From contig CANTUQ010000004.1 in the NCBI GenBank assembly GCA_947683425.1, forward strand, positions 36,409,001 through 36,473,000: a DNA stretch of 64,000 nucleotides. Reading direction: 5' to 3'. This stretch comes from Excoecaria cochinchinensis. Lineage: Eukaryota > Streptophyta > Magnoliopsida > Malpighiales > Euphorbiaceae. Positions 22,957 to 34,131 of the stretch are shown here, piece by piece (the first letter of the stretch is position 1; each line of letters begins with the position of its first letter). The notes under the pieces are model-generated. The model saw only the letters and a program-made list of their open reading frames with translations, searched no databases and was not told the origin of the DNA. Made by a program: the position numbers and the translations under genes.

Positions 22957-25509
22957 TGTGACACCCCCATACCCCCTGGAAGGATATCGGGGCGCCACGC
23001 GGACACATACGTATACATATACATCTACATACACTAGCGGAAGCGATAGCATTACACACATCAATTTAATAATAACAAAATAATACTACACTAGGGCCCA
23101 ACATGCAATTCATATTAATTACAAATATACATACATATTTATCTTTTTACATGTTCGTATTACAATCTATTTCCATTTAACTTTACATATACATTTACAT
23201 GTAATTCTTTGACTTTTATTACATAATGATGTTACTCAAAACATCACCAACTCTATCTCTAACTTATACAAAAAGATATAGCAAAACTTCCTAGTGGCAC
23301 TTGACCTGCAGATGCACATTCTCTGATCCAAACCTGTAACCTACACGAAAACAAACATCCGTGCTAAGCGATAACGATTAGTGGGGATGAAAATAATACA
23401 AAGGACTTCTTTCCGAAGTCACACATAAATCACACATTTCATATAACACAATCAAATATCTCATGCATATAACTTTCACACACTTGTACAGGGCATATAA
23501 TCAAATATAGCAATCACCATGTGTTCACATACATGTAATCATGTACTTGTACATAGATCTTTCATGTATTTAAACATTACTCTCATGTGCTATGACATTT
23601 ATTCAGAGCAATACTTTTAATCGTCTCAAGTTCACTACACAACATTAATAAGCCTGAATTCCTTTCATGGTGGATACGGGTAACTCTGGATACTGTTTAC
23701 AGTATCTTACATGTGGAGAATTAACTCAATCTCTATGGAATACATGAGGTATTCCGAACTCTGGGCACAATTAAGGCCAACTCTAGCAGCTGCACTCAAG
23801 CCCTTTATAAGCATGCTTATCTATCCACTATAACGGTAATCAGGCTTAATAACAACTCAATTATATGCTACTTTGATGCCAAAGCATAGATTATAACTCA
23901 AGTGCACTCATCAACTACAGAGGCATTTAATTCATATACAGTCTTTATTAATCATGTTCAACAACTAAAAGCATGTAACATTTAAATTCCATGCATAAAC
24001 TCTTATATCACATCATCATATATATGCACTCATAGGTTCATACATTTTTATCACGCCATTTATTTATTAGTTAAATTACCAATCTTAAACATACTCAAAT
24101 GCATTTCCCCGTTGATAACTACTTTATAGTCAGTTGCTAACCCTAAACATGCATAATAAGCTAAGGGGAAGGGTAAGGGGTTGATCCATGGCAACTAGGA
24201 GCTCAAAAAGAAGAATAAAAAGCTTTATATGCATTCTTCTGTCGCGAGGTCGCGACCTGTGTCGCGATCGCGACAGAGGCTCGCCTCTGGTGCTCACGAG
24301 ACTGCTTTTTACCCTAAACTTGTATCGCCAAAACCACCCTCTAGACCACATTTTAAGGCAAAGTGGTATTCATAATAATTGTTCACTAGGATGTTATCTT
24401 TCAAATGGGACAAATTTCAGGTATTTTTGACTTCTAAAACTCCAGATATGATTCAAACAATATATACTGTTCCAGTGAACTTGCCAGAACAGGGTCACCT
24501 ACGTTCTAATTACTTTTTAGGATACTTATAGCCAGAATTAGATCAAGTACCCTCTTAGAAATTTTTAGCTACGGAGCTTAGGTTTTAGATACAATTTGAA
24601 TCAACTCAATTAAAGCCCTATAACTCTACTTATCATAAATACAATACACAGAGGTCTGATGACAATCTGAACAGAATTCACCCACAAACATACTTTACAC
24701 ATGAAAGTTGTATGTAGACCATCTAACACACATATAATCACAACATATCCATATACATATACCATAAAATACTACAAGCAATCAAAATGAAAGAAATAAA
24801 GATCGCACGCTATCCCTACCTCTAGGAAACTTTAACTCTGCCCTCTACTCTATACCGACCTTATCCTTGCCTTTGTCCACTTTCTTGTTCCCCACTTGAA
24901 TCAAAACCATGCAAACACTTGGGTTACTATTCCGTTTACTTTAAATCAGAACCAGGAATAATAAAACAGAAGACCAATACTAAGAAATGGAGTCACTTAC
25001 CTTCATAGGAAACCAATCTATTTCTTTACCCAAACTCTTCAAACCAATCCAAATGAATCACTCAAAATAGTGCAAAGAAGAAGAAGAAACGAAAGAAAGG
25101 CAAAATAAGAGAAAAGAAAGAAACCAACGTGAACAAGAGGAATGAAGAGGGCAGTTGGTCAATCCATATTCAAATCCATTAATTGGCCAAAAGCACAGCT
25201 GTGTTCACTCAAGAGCACAGCTGTGTTTTGCAATCCCTTATCCAACATTAAATATCCCCATTAGATGCCACTTTACGTCATAAATCCATGCCTATCCCTT
25301 AGTCAAATACATGTATATCTCTTGCCACTTGTCTCACTCCTACGTAGCCATGTGTCAACTCCCTACAATCCCACGTCTCTTAATCCCACTTGTGCACACA
25401 TTCCACGGGAGGGTCCTATCGCGCTCGCGACAGAACTCTCTCACAGAAAACTCAACCCTTTTTAAACCAGAACTCCGTAATTCTTCTAGGGCCGTTCTGG
25501 GGTGTTACA
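22957..25509 (-). repeat. 5' LTR of the gag-only element
   Basis: 2553 bp, TGTGACACCC (one change from TGTAAC) to GGTGTTACA. Palindrome units at 24240-24275 and 25418-25435, the stem-loop at 23364-23381 and the GCATGC palindrome at 23807-23820. Confidence 0.88.
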
Positions 25510-25555
25510 GTTTTCGCATTTGCTGGATTTTTCCAGCGCAGGGTGTTTTGCTCCA

Positions 25556-25870
25556 AGTCATGAAGGGTAGCACGACTCGGCGGGGAGCATGGCACTTTCA
25601 CAAGTCGTGAAGCCTTTCACGAGTCATGAAACTGGCCAGTATGACTCGACTGGGAAGCCTTGTCACGAGTCGTGCACTAGGACACGACTCGTGATAGCTT
25701 CCGCCTGTTGGGGGCGAAGGCAGGCTTCGATACGAGTTGTGTCATCATGCACAACTCGTGTTAGCCTTCCTTTGTACGGATGGCTTTAACACGAGTTGAG
25801 TTATTCTGCACGACTCGTGCCAGCCTGCCTATGCGCCTGGCTCATCTGGCTACTGTCGCGAGCGCGACAG
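25556..25870. repeat. CACGACTCGTG palindrome cluster in the solo LTR
   Basis: About ten CACGA(G/C)TCGTG units or half units (near 25568, 25600, 25617, 25640, 25660, 25682, 25730, 25748, 25790, 25815) and one GTCGCGAGCGCGAC at 25854-25868. Spacers differ in length and sequence, so this is not a simple tandem array. Confidence 0.75.
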
Positions 25871-26935
25871 TAACCCTCCCTGCTTGCCCTGTTTTCTGAA
25901 AATGATTTTCATGTTTTATTTTTCTGGGTTATCACTACTGCATGGTACATGGCTTTGCTTATGCATGTATAATATTATGGCTTCCGTACTATAAGTTACG
26001 TGTTATGTTTTGAATATGGCTTGTATTATGCATAGCCTGCATGAGTCAATTTAGTGGATAGTTAGGCATGCCTAATAGAGTTCAGTGGCTGCAGCCTCTT
26101 TGCTCTGGTCTGGACTGGACCCTGATCAGGTCCCCGTTTGGGTCCTCGCGATCCTCAATGTGTACGGATCTTGTTTAAGATCCCCAATGTGAAAATGTTT
26201 TGAATGAGAAATTAATGATGTTGCTTTTCAATGGTGCCCTCGGGCACCCCCAATGCGTTCACTCGTTATCCACTATTGTGAGTCAGCAGGTGTTTTATCT
26301 TGTTGTGTTATAAGAATGTGAAATCTGAATGTTAATGATTGTGAGCATGTGAATCAGTTGATATATGAAGTTGTTTATGAATCTTCGAATCCTAATGTAT
26401 ATCACTCAGTTATGATTTGGTTTCATGTGATTATAAGCTTGTGCCATATTGTATGTGTTTTGCCTTGATGACCATTGTGAATGGCCGTTCATATTATTGT
26501 TTGTTTTCCCCACTAAGCGTTATTGCTTAGTGCGGGTGTTTCATCTGTGTAGGTATGGATGGTGGTAAGCTTTTGAGAGAGTCTTCGCAGGTTTAGCCAA
26601 CACAGAGGGATTGAAGTGTTAGGGCTTAGATTTCTGTATTAAGATTCTTTTGTATTTTGGGCTCTCATTGTATTTATTCTTTTGTACCGCTTCCGCCATG
26701 TAATATTGGAAGTTGATTCTTTTTGTAATATCAGTTTTTGTTCAGAACAGTATTGTAATGAATCTTTTATATCAATGAATGATCATTTTGTTTTTAAGAT
26801 TTTAATTCTGCTGTATTTTTGTATGTTGTATATGTGTTATAGTTTTGGTTTGTTTGGTGACACCCCTGCTCGTACAGGTTCTCGCTCCCTTGTGGACGAG
26901 TTCTCCTACGTATGGGTAAGGGATGTTACATGATC

Positions 26936-27790
26936 TCTCACAAGTCAGAAACATTGAGTTGCTTCAAAACTTTTATGAACTTAGTTGAGAATCAATTAGA
27001 CAAAAAGATCAAAGCTTTAAGAACTGATCGAGGTCAAAAATATCTTTCAGATGAATTTAAGGCTTTGTGTGATGAAAAAGGGATTGAACATCAGTTGTCC
27101 ATTCCCAGAATCCACAATAAACGGTGTTACAGAAACGAGAAATAGGACTCTCCTTGATATGGTTAGATCTATGATGGCAGAGGCAAATTTGCCTATATCC
27201 TATTGGGGAGATGCTTTATTGACTACCACATATGTTCTAAATCAAGTGCCCTCAAAATCTGTCACATCCATACCTTATGAGTTGTAGACTGGTCGACAGC
27301 CTGACCTAAGCCATTTATGACCTTAGGGTTGTGCTGCTTACGTCCATGATACCTAAAATAAATTTGGTAAATTAAGACCAAGAGGTAAAAAGAGTATCTT
27401 TGTGAGATATTCTGAAGTATCAAAATGATCCATTTTCATGGGTGAGCAAGAGAATGGTTCAGTGACTAAATTTGAATCACGAGACGTCATATTCTTTGAA
27501 AATGAGTTTCCAAAGTTGGGCGAATTGAATCAAGATTTCACTTTCTATAAAACTCAGGAAGATGAAACATCAGGATCACTCCATCCGAGTGGGAGGGAGT
27601 TAGAGGAAGAAGGTCAAGACTTTCCTCCTCCATATGATCCGGATATTTGAGATCCTGATTTGAGTGGGAGCATTCCCAACTCCAGTGGGAGTATGGAACA
27701 TGGTCCCAGTGGGAGCATCCCGAATTACGGTGAATATATGAGACATGTTTATCAAGATTCGGAACTGCATAAGTCTAAAAGGATAAGTGT
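26936..27790 (+). pseudogene. copia integrase, second half
   Basis: Continues the integrase core after the solo LTR (SHKSETLSCFKTF, second catalytic Asp in ALRTDRGQKYLS). A frameshift lies near 27105-27125; then come the catalytic-Glu region (NGVTETRNRTLLDM) and SYWGDALLTTTYVLNQVPS. The C-terminal part up to 27800 is acidic and Ser/Gly-rich with several stops (27285, 27426, 27648). Confidence 0.82.
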
Positions 27791-28337
27791 TCCTCACTGA
27801 CGATTTGAGATCGAAGGATTAAACGAAGCCCTTTTGGTTATCCCACAAGATGAGAAAGAGCCTAAAATTATTAAAGAAGCCTTCTCATGCCCAGCTAAAG
27901 AAAATTGGATTAATGCAATGGAAGAAGAAATGGCATCCATGAGATTAAACCATGTTTAAGAACTGGTTGATCTACAAGAAGTACGCAAATTGATTGGGAA
28001 TAAACGGATTCACAAGGTGAAGCGAAAAGCTGATGGAAGTATCGAAAGATATTAGTATGTCATCTACATACAATGTAATTTTAACATTATTCGTAGACGA
28101 CATACTAATAGCTGGAAATGATAAAGAGTACGTAAATCAAATCAAAGATTGGTTATTGTCCAACTTTGAAATGAAAGATATGGGTAATGCAGACTACATT
28201 CTTAGAGTTAAGATTTCAAGAGATTGTTCGAGAAGGTTGTTATCTCTTTCTCAAGAGACATATATCAACAAAGTCCTTGAATGATTCAATATGCAGAACT
28301 GCAAACCCGTAGACTGCCCCATTGCCAAGAATTAGTT
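27791..28337 (+). pseudogene. copia reverse transcriptase, internally deleted
   Basis: The start (KENWINAMEEEMASM, then GNKRIHKVKRKADGSI) is followed within 20 codons by the palm motif ILTLFVDDILIAGND near 28080-28120. The roughly 130 residues that normally lie between are missing. The thumb-side sequence (FEMKDMGNADYILRVKI, SQETYINKVLE) continues to 28330, with stops at 27957, 28052 and 28282. It is cut at 28337 by the Tekay-like element. Confidence 0.8.
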
Positions 28338-29309
28338 TGTCACACCCCATTTGCCCCCTAGTAGAATGAGCCTGTCTGTCCGTCTGTCTGTATGTGTAAG
28401 CATTCGCATGTGTACAGTATTTTAGAAGGGTATTTCAGTAAAATGCATGATTTTGGGGTTTTATCATTGTGTGGGTGCATACATGGCATTAGTGTGTGAA
28501 TTAATTAGGAATTACTTGTGTACATTTGAGCATACCATATTAGGGTGTTATTAGTTGAGAATCAATTGCGTACATTTGCTTATACCATTGTAGGATACAT
28601 TTATTTGAGGTTGCATTTGGTGTGTGTGATGTGTTGAGTTAGGGTGTGAGTGATTAAATTCCACCACCAAGAAATTGACATGTGTTTTAGGTTAGGGAAA
28701 TGAATAAAGAAAAGAAGTATGAGTGAGGGGAAGATCAATTCACGTTTTTCCCTTTCTAGCTCCATCTTCTTCTTCTTTTCCCTTTCCTAATTTCTACTTG
28801 CTGTAGATCAAATTGTGGTAGTGGAAATTAGTCACTCTTGCTTCTAACTTGGTAAGTCACTGCAATTCTCATCTTAGTTTTCCTTTATTTCATTTTCATC
28901 TTCTTCTTTGAGTTAGGTTTAACTTAGGGTTTGTTTTGTTGAATGTTCTTGTTGAATTTGTGATTAGTTGAAGCTCCTCGCGAACCAAAGGGCAAAGAAG
29001 TTACTGGTCCTAGTGGAGCTAAGTGATAGAGGCTTAGAATTCAGGTTTGGGAATTTATGATTGTGATTTGTGCGATTTTGATGTTTACTGTGAATTTTAG
29101 GGTTTATATGTTCTTGAAGAGCTTGAATCAATTAGTCTTGATTTGGTTGTTTAAATGCTAAATTGAGTTGCATATGTATTGATTATGTGAATTGAGATGA
29201 TTTCTGGAAGATAAAGACAGGTTTGTATGGTTTAAAATCAGATTGGGATTGAGATTGTTGTTCTGTAAATTCTGGAAATTCTGGGAAAAATCGAATTACT
29301 GTAGAAACT

Positions 29310-29675
29310 CCCTCTGTCGCGTGACTCGCTACGCAGGAAGGCAAGTCACGTCGCGTGACTCTCGGTCACGACGTGACATGCTTGCCGAGAAGCCAGTCGC
29401 GTGACCAGCTGTAGAGCAAGCAAGTCACGCGACGTGATCTTCGGTCACGTCGTGCGACCTGCGAAGGAGAGGCGTTGCGTGATCTGTAAGATCACGCAAC
29501 GTGATCTGTGAGGGAGAAGCAGCGTCACGTCGCGTGACCCTAGGTCACGCCGTGACCTGCATAAGCATTGCGTGATCCGCGAGGATCATGCAATGCGATT
29601 GGCGAGAAACAAGCAGGTCACGAGACGTGACCCTAGGTCACGCCGTGACCTGCCTGTTGAGAAGGCCAGTCACGT
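29310..29675. repeat. GTCACG palindrome cluster
   Basis: At least twelve units with arms GTCACG/CGTGAC or GATCACGC/GCGTGATC (such as GTCACGTCGCGTGAC, GATCACGCAACGTGATC, GGTCACGCCGTGACC) over 365 bp, with near-repeats of about 55-110 bp. Copied at 36475-36841 in the other LTR with almost no change. It occupies the LTR position held by GTCGCG or CACGA clusters in the related LTRs. Confidence 0.8.
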
Positions 29676-30375
29676 TTTGTGACCAGCCAACCTCGCCCGA
29701 TTCTCCGTTAAGCTCGTTTTTCCGATATTTCTCAGTTCTTAACTCAAAAATGAATTTAATATTTCTTCCAAATGAATCTTATCACTATTTGATGCATGTC
29801 ATAATTTTATATGTCTCGATTTGCATAATACTATGATTATTCCAATGATGTGTATATGATATTCTGTAATATGATTTGAATATCGCATAACCTGCTAGAG
29901 TCAAGTAAGTGGATAGTTAGGCATGCCTAATAGAGTCTTTTAGCTGCAACATCAGTTCTGTTTGGACCCCGATCAGGTCCCCGTTTGGTTCCTCGCGAAT
30001 CCTTTCTGTATAAGGACCTTGTTTAAGGTCCCTTTTGAATATAAAATGTGAAAGTTAAATGTATAACGGTAATCGATCCGTACCCGTAAGGTACTGTCTG
30101 TAATCGGCTCGTACCCGTAAAGTACTGTCTGTACACTCGTTATCCACTACCTAGGGTCAGCAGGTATTCTTAGTATGGTTGGTTGTAATGCTCAGTTCTG
30201 TTTGGCTATATACGTAATATCTGAATGAATGTGATTATGAGATCCTGGTTATATGGCTTGTAAATGTAAACATGTTGATTTGAATTATGCTAACCTTTGC
30301 ATAATGCCATTCTGAATGTGATATGTTTTGACGACCATTGTGAGTGGCCGTCCATAAATTATGTGTGTTTCCCCA

Positions 30376-30394
30376 CTAAGCGTATATCGCTTAG
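30376..30394. other. Conserved LTR stem-loop
   Basis: CTAAGCG-TATAT-CGCTTAG, preceded by CCCCA, about 380 bp before the LTR end. The equivalent in the 3' LTR is 37537-37555. Confidence 0.75.
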
Positions 30395-30777
30395 CACGGT
30401 GTTTTTACCCGTGCAGGTGCGGAAGGAGATTTTTGCCTTATGAGAGTCGCCGTCAACCAGCCAACACAGAAGAGTTTTTAGTGTAGGGCTATTTTTGTAT
30501 CAGCTTCCGCTTTTGTATCTATATTTTGGGTTATGTAATATTCTTTTGATATCAGCTTGCTGATCAGAACATTATTGTAATAGTTTAATTATAGTAATGC
30601 ATGATCAGCTTTTGCTTTCTGCATGTAAAGTTTTAATTATTCTGTATTTTCTGAATGTATGTTATGAATGATTGTATGTTATACTTTGTACTTGCTTGGT
30701 GGCACCTTTACTCATACGACATCTCACTCCCTCTCGGATGGGATCGCCTACGTATGGGAAGGGGGTGTTACAGTTAG

Positions 30778-30789
30778 TGGTATCAGAGC
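30778..30789 (+). other. Primer binding site (tRNA-iMet)
   Basis: TGGTATCAGAGC, 5 nt after the LTR end at 30772. Confidence 0.93.
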
Positions 30790-30894
30790 ATAGGTTTAGG
30801 CATTTCTGGGTGTTGTTGTGATTGTTCTGAGTTTCTGTGATGTGTATGTGTCTAGATCTGTGTTGGCTGATACGGTTGTTTCTTGTTTGTTTAG

Positions 30895-33800
30895 ATGGCT
30901 TCTAATTCTGCTCATGGTGCGCGTGAGGAATCCGCCGAGAGTGTGAATCCTCCCGCTGTAGATCAGTCTGTTTCTGTTACTGGGTTGGCTCAGCATGCTA
31001 GGGTCCAGCCCGAGGCCGCAGCCATGCCCTTAGAGGCTATGTTTAGACTGCATCAGGATATGGCTAGGGTTTTGGAGAGAGTGACTGCTCCTAGAGCACC
31101 TATGGAGAATCTGAGGAGGGCAGGAGTTGAGGATTTCTATGGTACCGGTTTGAATGAGTCTGAGACTGCAGAGAGATGGTTAGACAAAGTGAAGCGTGCT
31201 TTGAGAGAGATTCGGTGTCCTCCCGACCAGCAGGCAGAGTGTGCATTAGCTCTTCTTCAGGGGTCTGCTTTTGAGTGGTGGGAGTTGGTTTGCAGGCATC
31301 CTCAGCTACCGGATCCGATTACCTGGGAGTTCTTTGAGGGTGAGTTCATAAAGAAGTACATCACTCAGACCTATAGAGATTCGAGATGGGCGCAGTTCTT
31401 GAGTTTGAAGCAGAGGGCTTTGTCTGTAGCAGATTATGAGAAAGAGTTCAACAGGTTATCTAGATATGCTCCACGAGGGGTTATGACTGATGATTTCAGA
31501 TGTAAGCATTTCGAGGCAGGGTTAAATGAGTCTTTGAAGATTGCTTTGATTTCACTGATGTGTATACCTGGGGTTCACTATTATCAGATTGTGGAGGCTG
31601 CAGTGAGAGCAGAGTTGTCTGAGACTGTGTTGAGAGAGAGAGCTCAGAGGAGGAGTTCTTCTCGTGGAGGATCTTCTGTGGGTAAGAGATCTAGGAACCC
31701 ACAGGATGAGTCAGCATCTGGTCCGGCTTCTAGAGGTAGACGTCAGGGTTCAGCAGCTGTGTCAGGTTCTGGTAGGGGAGGTAAATCTGATGCCGTACCT
31801 ATTTGTGAGAATTGCAGCAAGGCTCACCGGGGTGAGTGTAGGTGGCTTACTGGGGGATGTTTCAGATGTGGGAGCACTGAGCACCGTGTGGCTGGTTGTC
31901 CCCAGTCGTTTGAGGATTCAGGACCTCAGGGAGGAGCTAGTAGGGTTGGTTCAAATGCTTCTCAGACTACCCGTGGCAGAGGCCGAGGTCGAGGTAGAGG
32001 TGGACGGCATAGAGATGGAGTTGCTTCTGAGTCGGTTGAGCGTCCTCCTCAGGCTGCCATTAGAGCTTATGCTATGAGAGCCAGAGATGAGCAGGATGCG
32101 CCTGACGTTATTGCTGGTAAGTTCCTACTCCATGACACTGAGTTGTATGCTCTAATTGATCCTGGTTCCACACACTCATATTTGTGCACAGATAGAATTA
32201 TTGATAAATTGCATTCAGTTGATCAGTTAGATTATGAGATTTGTGTGACCAGTCCATTAGGGCATAGTGTCAGTGTGAGTAGAGTTTTTAGGAGTTGTCC
32301 TCTGATTGTTGAGGGAGTTGTGCTTCCAGCGGATCTGATTGAGTTACCCTTCAGAGAGTTTGATCTGATTCTGGGTATGGACTGGTTGGGTAAGTATCGG
32401 GCTGTGGTTGATTGCCATAGGAAGACAGTTGTACTTCGGGATAGAAGTCAGTCTCTCGTGTTTCTGAAAGGTTTGGGTGCTAGTTCAGTGAATAATGTTA
32501 TTTCTGTGTTGCAAGCCAAGAGATTCATCAGGAAAGGTTGTGAGGCTTTTCTAGCTGTTGTGTTAGATTCCAGGAGGGATCAGGTTCAGATTGAGGACAT
32601 TCCTATAGTGCGGGAGTTTAGTGATGTGTTCCCGAGCGAGTTGCCTGGGTTGCCTCCTGAGAGAGAGGTTGAGTTGTCCATTGAGATTATGCCAGGTACT
32701 GCACCTATTTCGAGAGCACCTTATCGGATGGCTCCTATAGAGTTGAGGGAACTTAAATCTCAGCTACAAGAGTTATTGGATAAGGGGTTTATTAGACCGA
32801 GCATATCTCCATGGGGAGCTCCAGTGCTGTTTGTTAAGAAGAAAGATGGATCCCTGCGGATGTGTATTGATTACCGCCAGATTAATAAAGTTACAGTGAA
32901 GAATAAGTATCCTTTGCCTAGGATTGAGGATTTATTTGATCAGCTTCGAGGTGCGGGTGTCTTTTCCAAGATAGATCTTCGATCAGGGTACTACCAGCTT
33001 CGTGTTCAGGATGCCGATGTGGTGAAGACTGCATTTCGGACTAGGTATGGCCACTATGAGTTTCTTGTGATGCCGTTTGGTTTGACAAATGCTCCAGCGG
33101 CTTTTATGGATCTGATGAATCGTGTATTTAGGCCATACCTAGATCGATTTGTAGTAGTGTTCATTGATGACATCTTGGTGTATTCCAAGAATGAGAGTGA
33201 GCATGAGGAGCATCTCAGATTGGTTTTGCAGATGTTGAGAGAGCATCAGTTGTTTGCTAAGCTTAGCAAGTGCGATTTCTGGCTTCGAGAAGTGTCATTC
33301 TTGGGTCACATTATTTCAGCTAGCGGTATTCAGGTTGATCCAGCTAAGATTGAGGCGATAGTTGATTGGAAAGCGCCTCGAAATGTTCAGGAAGTGAGGA
33401 GTTTCCTCGGTTTAGCAGGTTATTACCGTCGGTTCGTTAAGGGATTTTCTGTGATTGCTGCTCCTATGACTAGATTGTTGAGAAAAGGAGTTAGATTTGA
33501 GTGGTCAGACCGGTGTCAGTCTTGTTTTGATCGGTTAAAGCAGTTGCTTGTTGAGGTTCCTATCCTTACTCAACCCATTTCGGGTAAGGAGTTTGTCATT
33601 TACAGTGATGCTTCTGGAGTTGGTCTTGGATGTGTGTTAATGCAAGAAGGTAAAGTAGTGGCTTATGCTTCTCGTCAGTTGAAGCCACATGAGAAGAACT
33701 ATCCGACGCATGATTTAGAGTTGGCAGCTGTGATCTTTGCCTTGAAGATTTGGCGTCATTACTTGTATGGGGAAAAGTGTAGGATCTTCTCGGATTACAA

Positions 33801-34131
33801 GAGTTTGAAGTACTTCCTTTCACAGAAAGAGTTGAACATGAGACAGCGCAGATGGCTTGAGTTATTTAAGGACTACGACTGCATTGTGGATTACCATCCT
33901 GGTAAGGCCAATGTAGTTGCAGATGCTTTGAGTCGGAAATCGGTTTCAGCTTTGTTCTTGAGGCGGTTCAGATGGCGATTTGGTTCAGATGGGGCTTTGC
34001 TTGCCCAGTTGCGTGTGAAGCCTACTTTGAGACAGAGGATTGTGGATGCTCAGAGAGACGATGTGAGGCTTCAGCAGATTGTACATGAGGTTAGATCGGG
34101 TAAGCAGTCAGAGTTCTCAGTTCAGGATTAG
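30895..34131 (+). CDS. Gag-protease-RT-RNase H polyprotein of the Tekay-like element
   Basis: 1078 codons from an ATG 105 nt after the primer site. Retrotrans_gag lies at residues about 95-210 (AERWLDKVKRAL, FEWWELV). A Cys/His segment CENCSKAHRGEC and a CCHC knuckle CFRCGSTEHRVAGC follow at about 303-335. The protease has LIDPGSTHSYL (Asp near 422) and LILGMDWL. Reverse transcriptase has LRMCIDYRQINK, MPFGLTNAPAAFM and catalytic FIDD at residues 756-759. RNase H begins YSDASGVGLGCVL near 901. The frame ends at a TAG (34129-34131) between RNase H and integrase; the same frame is open again immediately after. A wild-type copy would make one Gag-Pol precursor cut by its protease. Confidence 0.93.
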   Translation: MASNSAHGAREESAESVNPPAVDQSVSVTGLAQHARVQPEAAAMPLEAMFRLHQDMARVLERVTAPRAPMENLRRAGVEDFYGTGLNESETAERWLDKVKRALREIRCPPDQQAECALALLQGSAFEWWELVCRHPQLPDPITWEFFEGEFIKKYITQTYRDSRWAQFLSLKQRALSVADYEKEFNRLSRYAPRGVMTDDFRCKHFEAGLNESLKIALISLMCIPGVHYYQIVEAAVRAELSETVLRERAQRRSSSRGGSSVGKRSRNPQDESASGPASRGRRQGSAAVSGSGRGGKSDAVPICENCSKAHRGECRWLTGGCFRCGSTEHRVAGCPQSFEDSGPQGGASRVGSNASQTTRGRGRGRGRGGRHRDGVASESVERPPQAAIRAYAMRARDEQDAPDVIAGKFLLHDTELYALIDPGSTHSYLCTDRIIDKLHSVDQLDYEICVTSPLGHSVSVSRVFRSCPLIVEGVVLPADLIELPFREFDLILGMDWLGKYRAVVDCHRKTVVLRDRSQSLVFLKGLGASSVNNVISVLQAKRFIRKGCEAFLAVVLDSRRDQVQIEDIPIVREFSDVFPSELPGLPPEREVELSIEIMPGTAPISRAPYRMAPIELRELKSQLQELLDKGFIRPSISPWGAPVLFVKKKDGSLRMCIDYRQINKVTVKNKYPLPRIEDLFDQLRGAGVFSKIDLRSGYYQLRVQDADVVKTAFRTRYGHYEFLVMPFGLTNAPAAFMDLMNRVFRPYLDRFVVVFIDDILVYSKNESEHEEHLRLVLQMLREHQLFAKLSKCDFWLREVSFLGHIISASGIQVDPAKIEAIVDWKAPRNVQEVRSFLGLAGYYRRFVKGFSVIAAPMTRLLRKGVRFEWSDRCQSCFDRLKQLLVEVPILTQPISGKEFVIYSDASGVGLGCVLMQEGKVVAYASRQLKPHEKNYPTHDLELAAVIFALKIWRHYLYGEKCRIFSDYKSLKYFLSQKELNMRQRRWLELFKDYDCIVDYHPGKANVVADALSRKSVSALFLRRFRWRFGSDGALLAQLRVKPTLRQRIVDAQRDDVRLQQIVHEVRSGKQSEFSVQD

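Larger units (their letters stand above)
19007..25509 (-). mobile_element. Complete gag-only (TR-GAG-like) element
   Basis: Two LTRs (19007-21574 and 22957-25509) enclose only 1382 bp holding a primer site, gag and a polypurine tract, all on the minus strand. Protease, RT, RNase H and integrase are absent. The flanks GTTCT (19002-19006) and GTTTT (25510-25514) look like a target duplication with one change. The element could move only with enzymes supplied by a relative. The structure appears to be shared with the element at 1-3817. Confidence 0.88.
18033..26930 (+). repeat. Solo Tekay-type LTR carrying a nested element
   Basis: The outer parts 18033-19006 and 25515-26930 together form one LTR of about 2.4 kb, from TGTCACACCCC to GGATGTTACA, flanked by TGATC on both sides (18028-18032, 26931-26935). 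It is related to, but distinct from, the LTRs of the element at 28338-37933. It carries a palindrome cluster (25556-25870), the GCATGC palindrome (26062-26075) and the stem-loop (26513-26530). The gag-only element 19007-25509 sits in it next to a GTCGCGAGTGCGAC palindrome (18971-18985). Confidence 0.88.
28338..30772 (+). repeat. 5' LTR of the Tekay-like element
   Basis: 2435 bp, TGTCACACCC to GGTGTTACA, nearly identical to 35495-37933. Near its start is a GTCT microsatellite, one unit shorter than in the 3' LTR. It contains the GTCACG palindrome cluster (29310-29675), the GCATGC palindrome (29917-29930) and the stem-loop (30376-30394). Confidence 0.95.

Noticed and set aside
29588..29836. 82-codon plus-strand frame, repeated at 36749-36997
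   Set aside because: Duplicated only because it lies in both LTRs; it runs across the palindrome cluster and has no domain.
30778..30789. tRNA-Met-like sequence
   Set aside because: Only the 12-base primer-binding complement; no cloverleaf around it.
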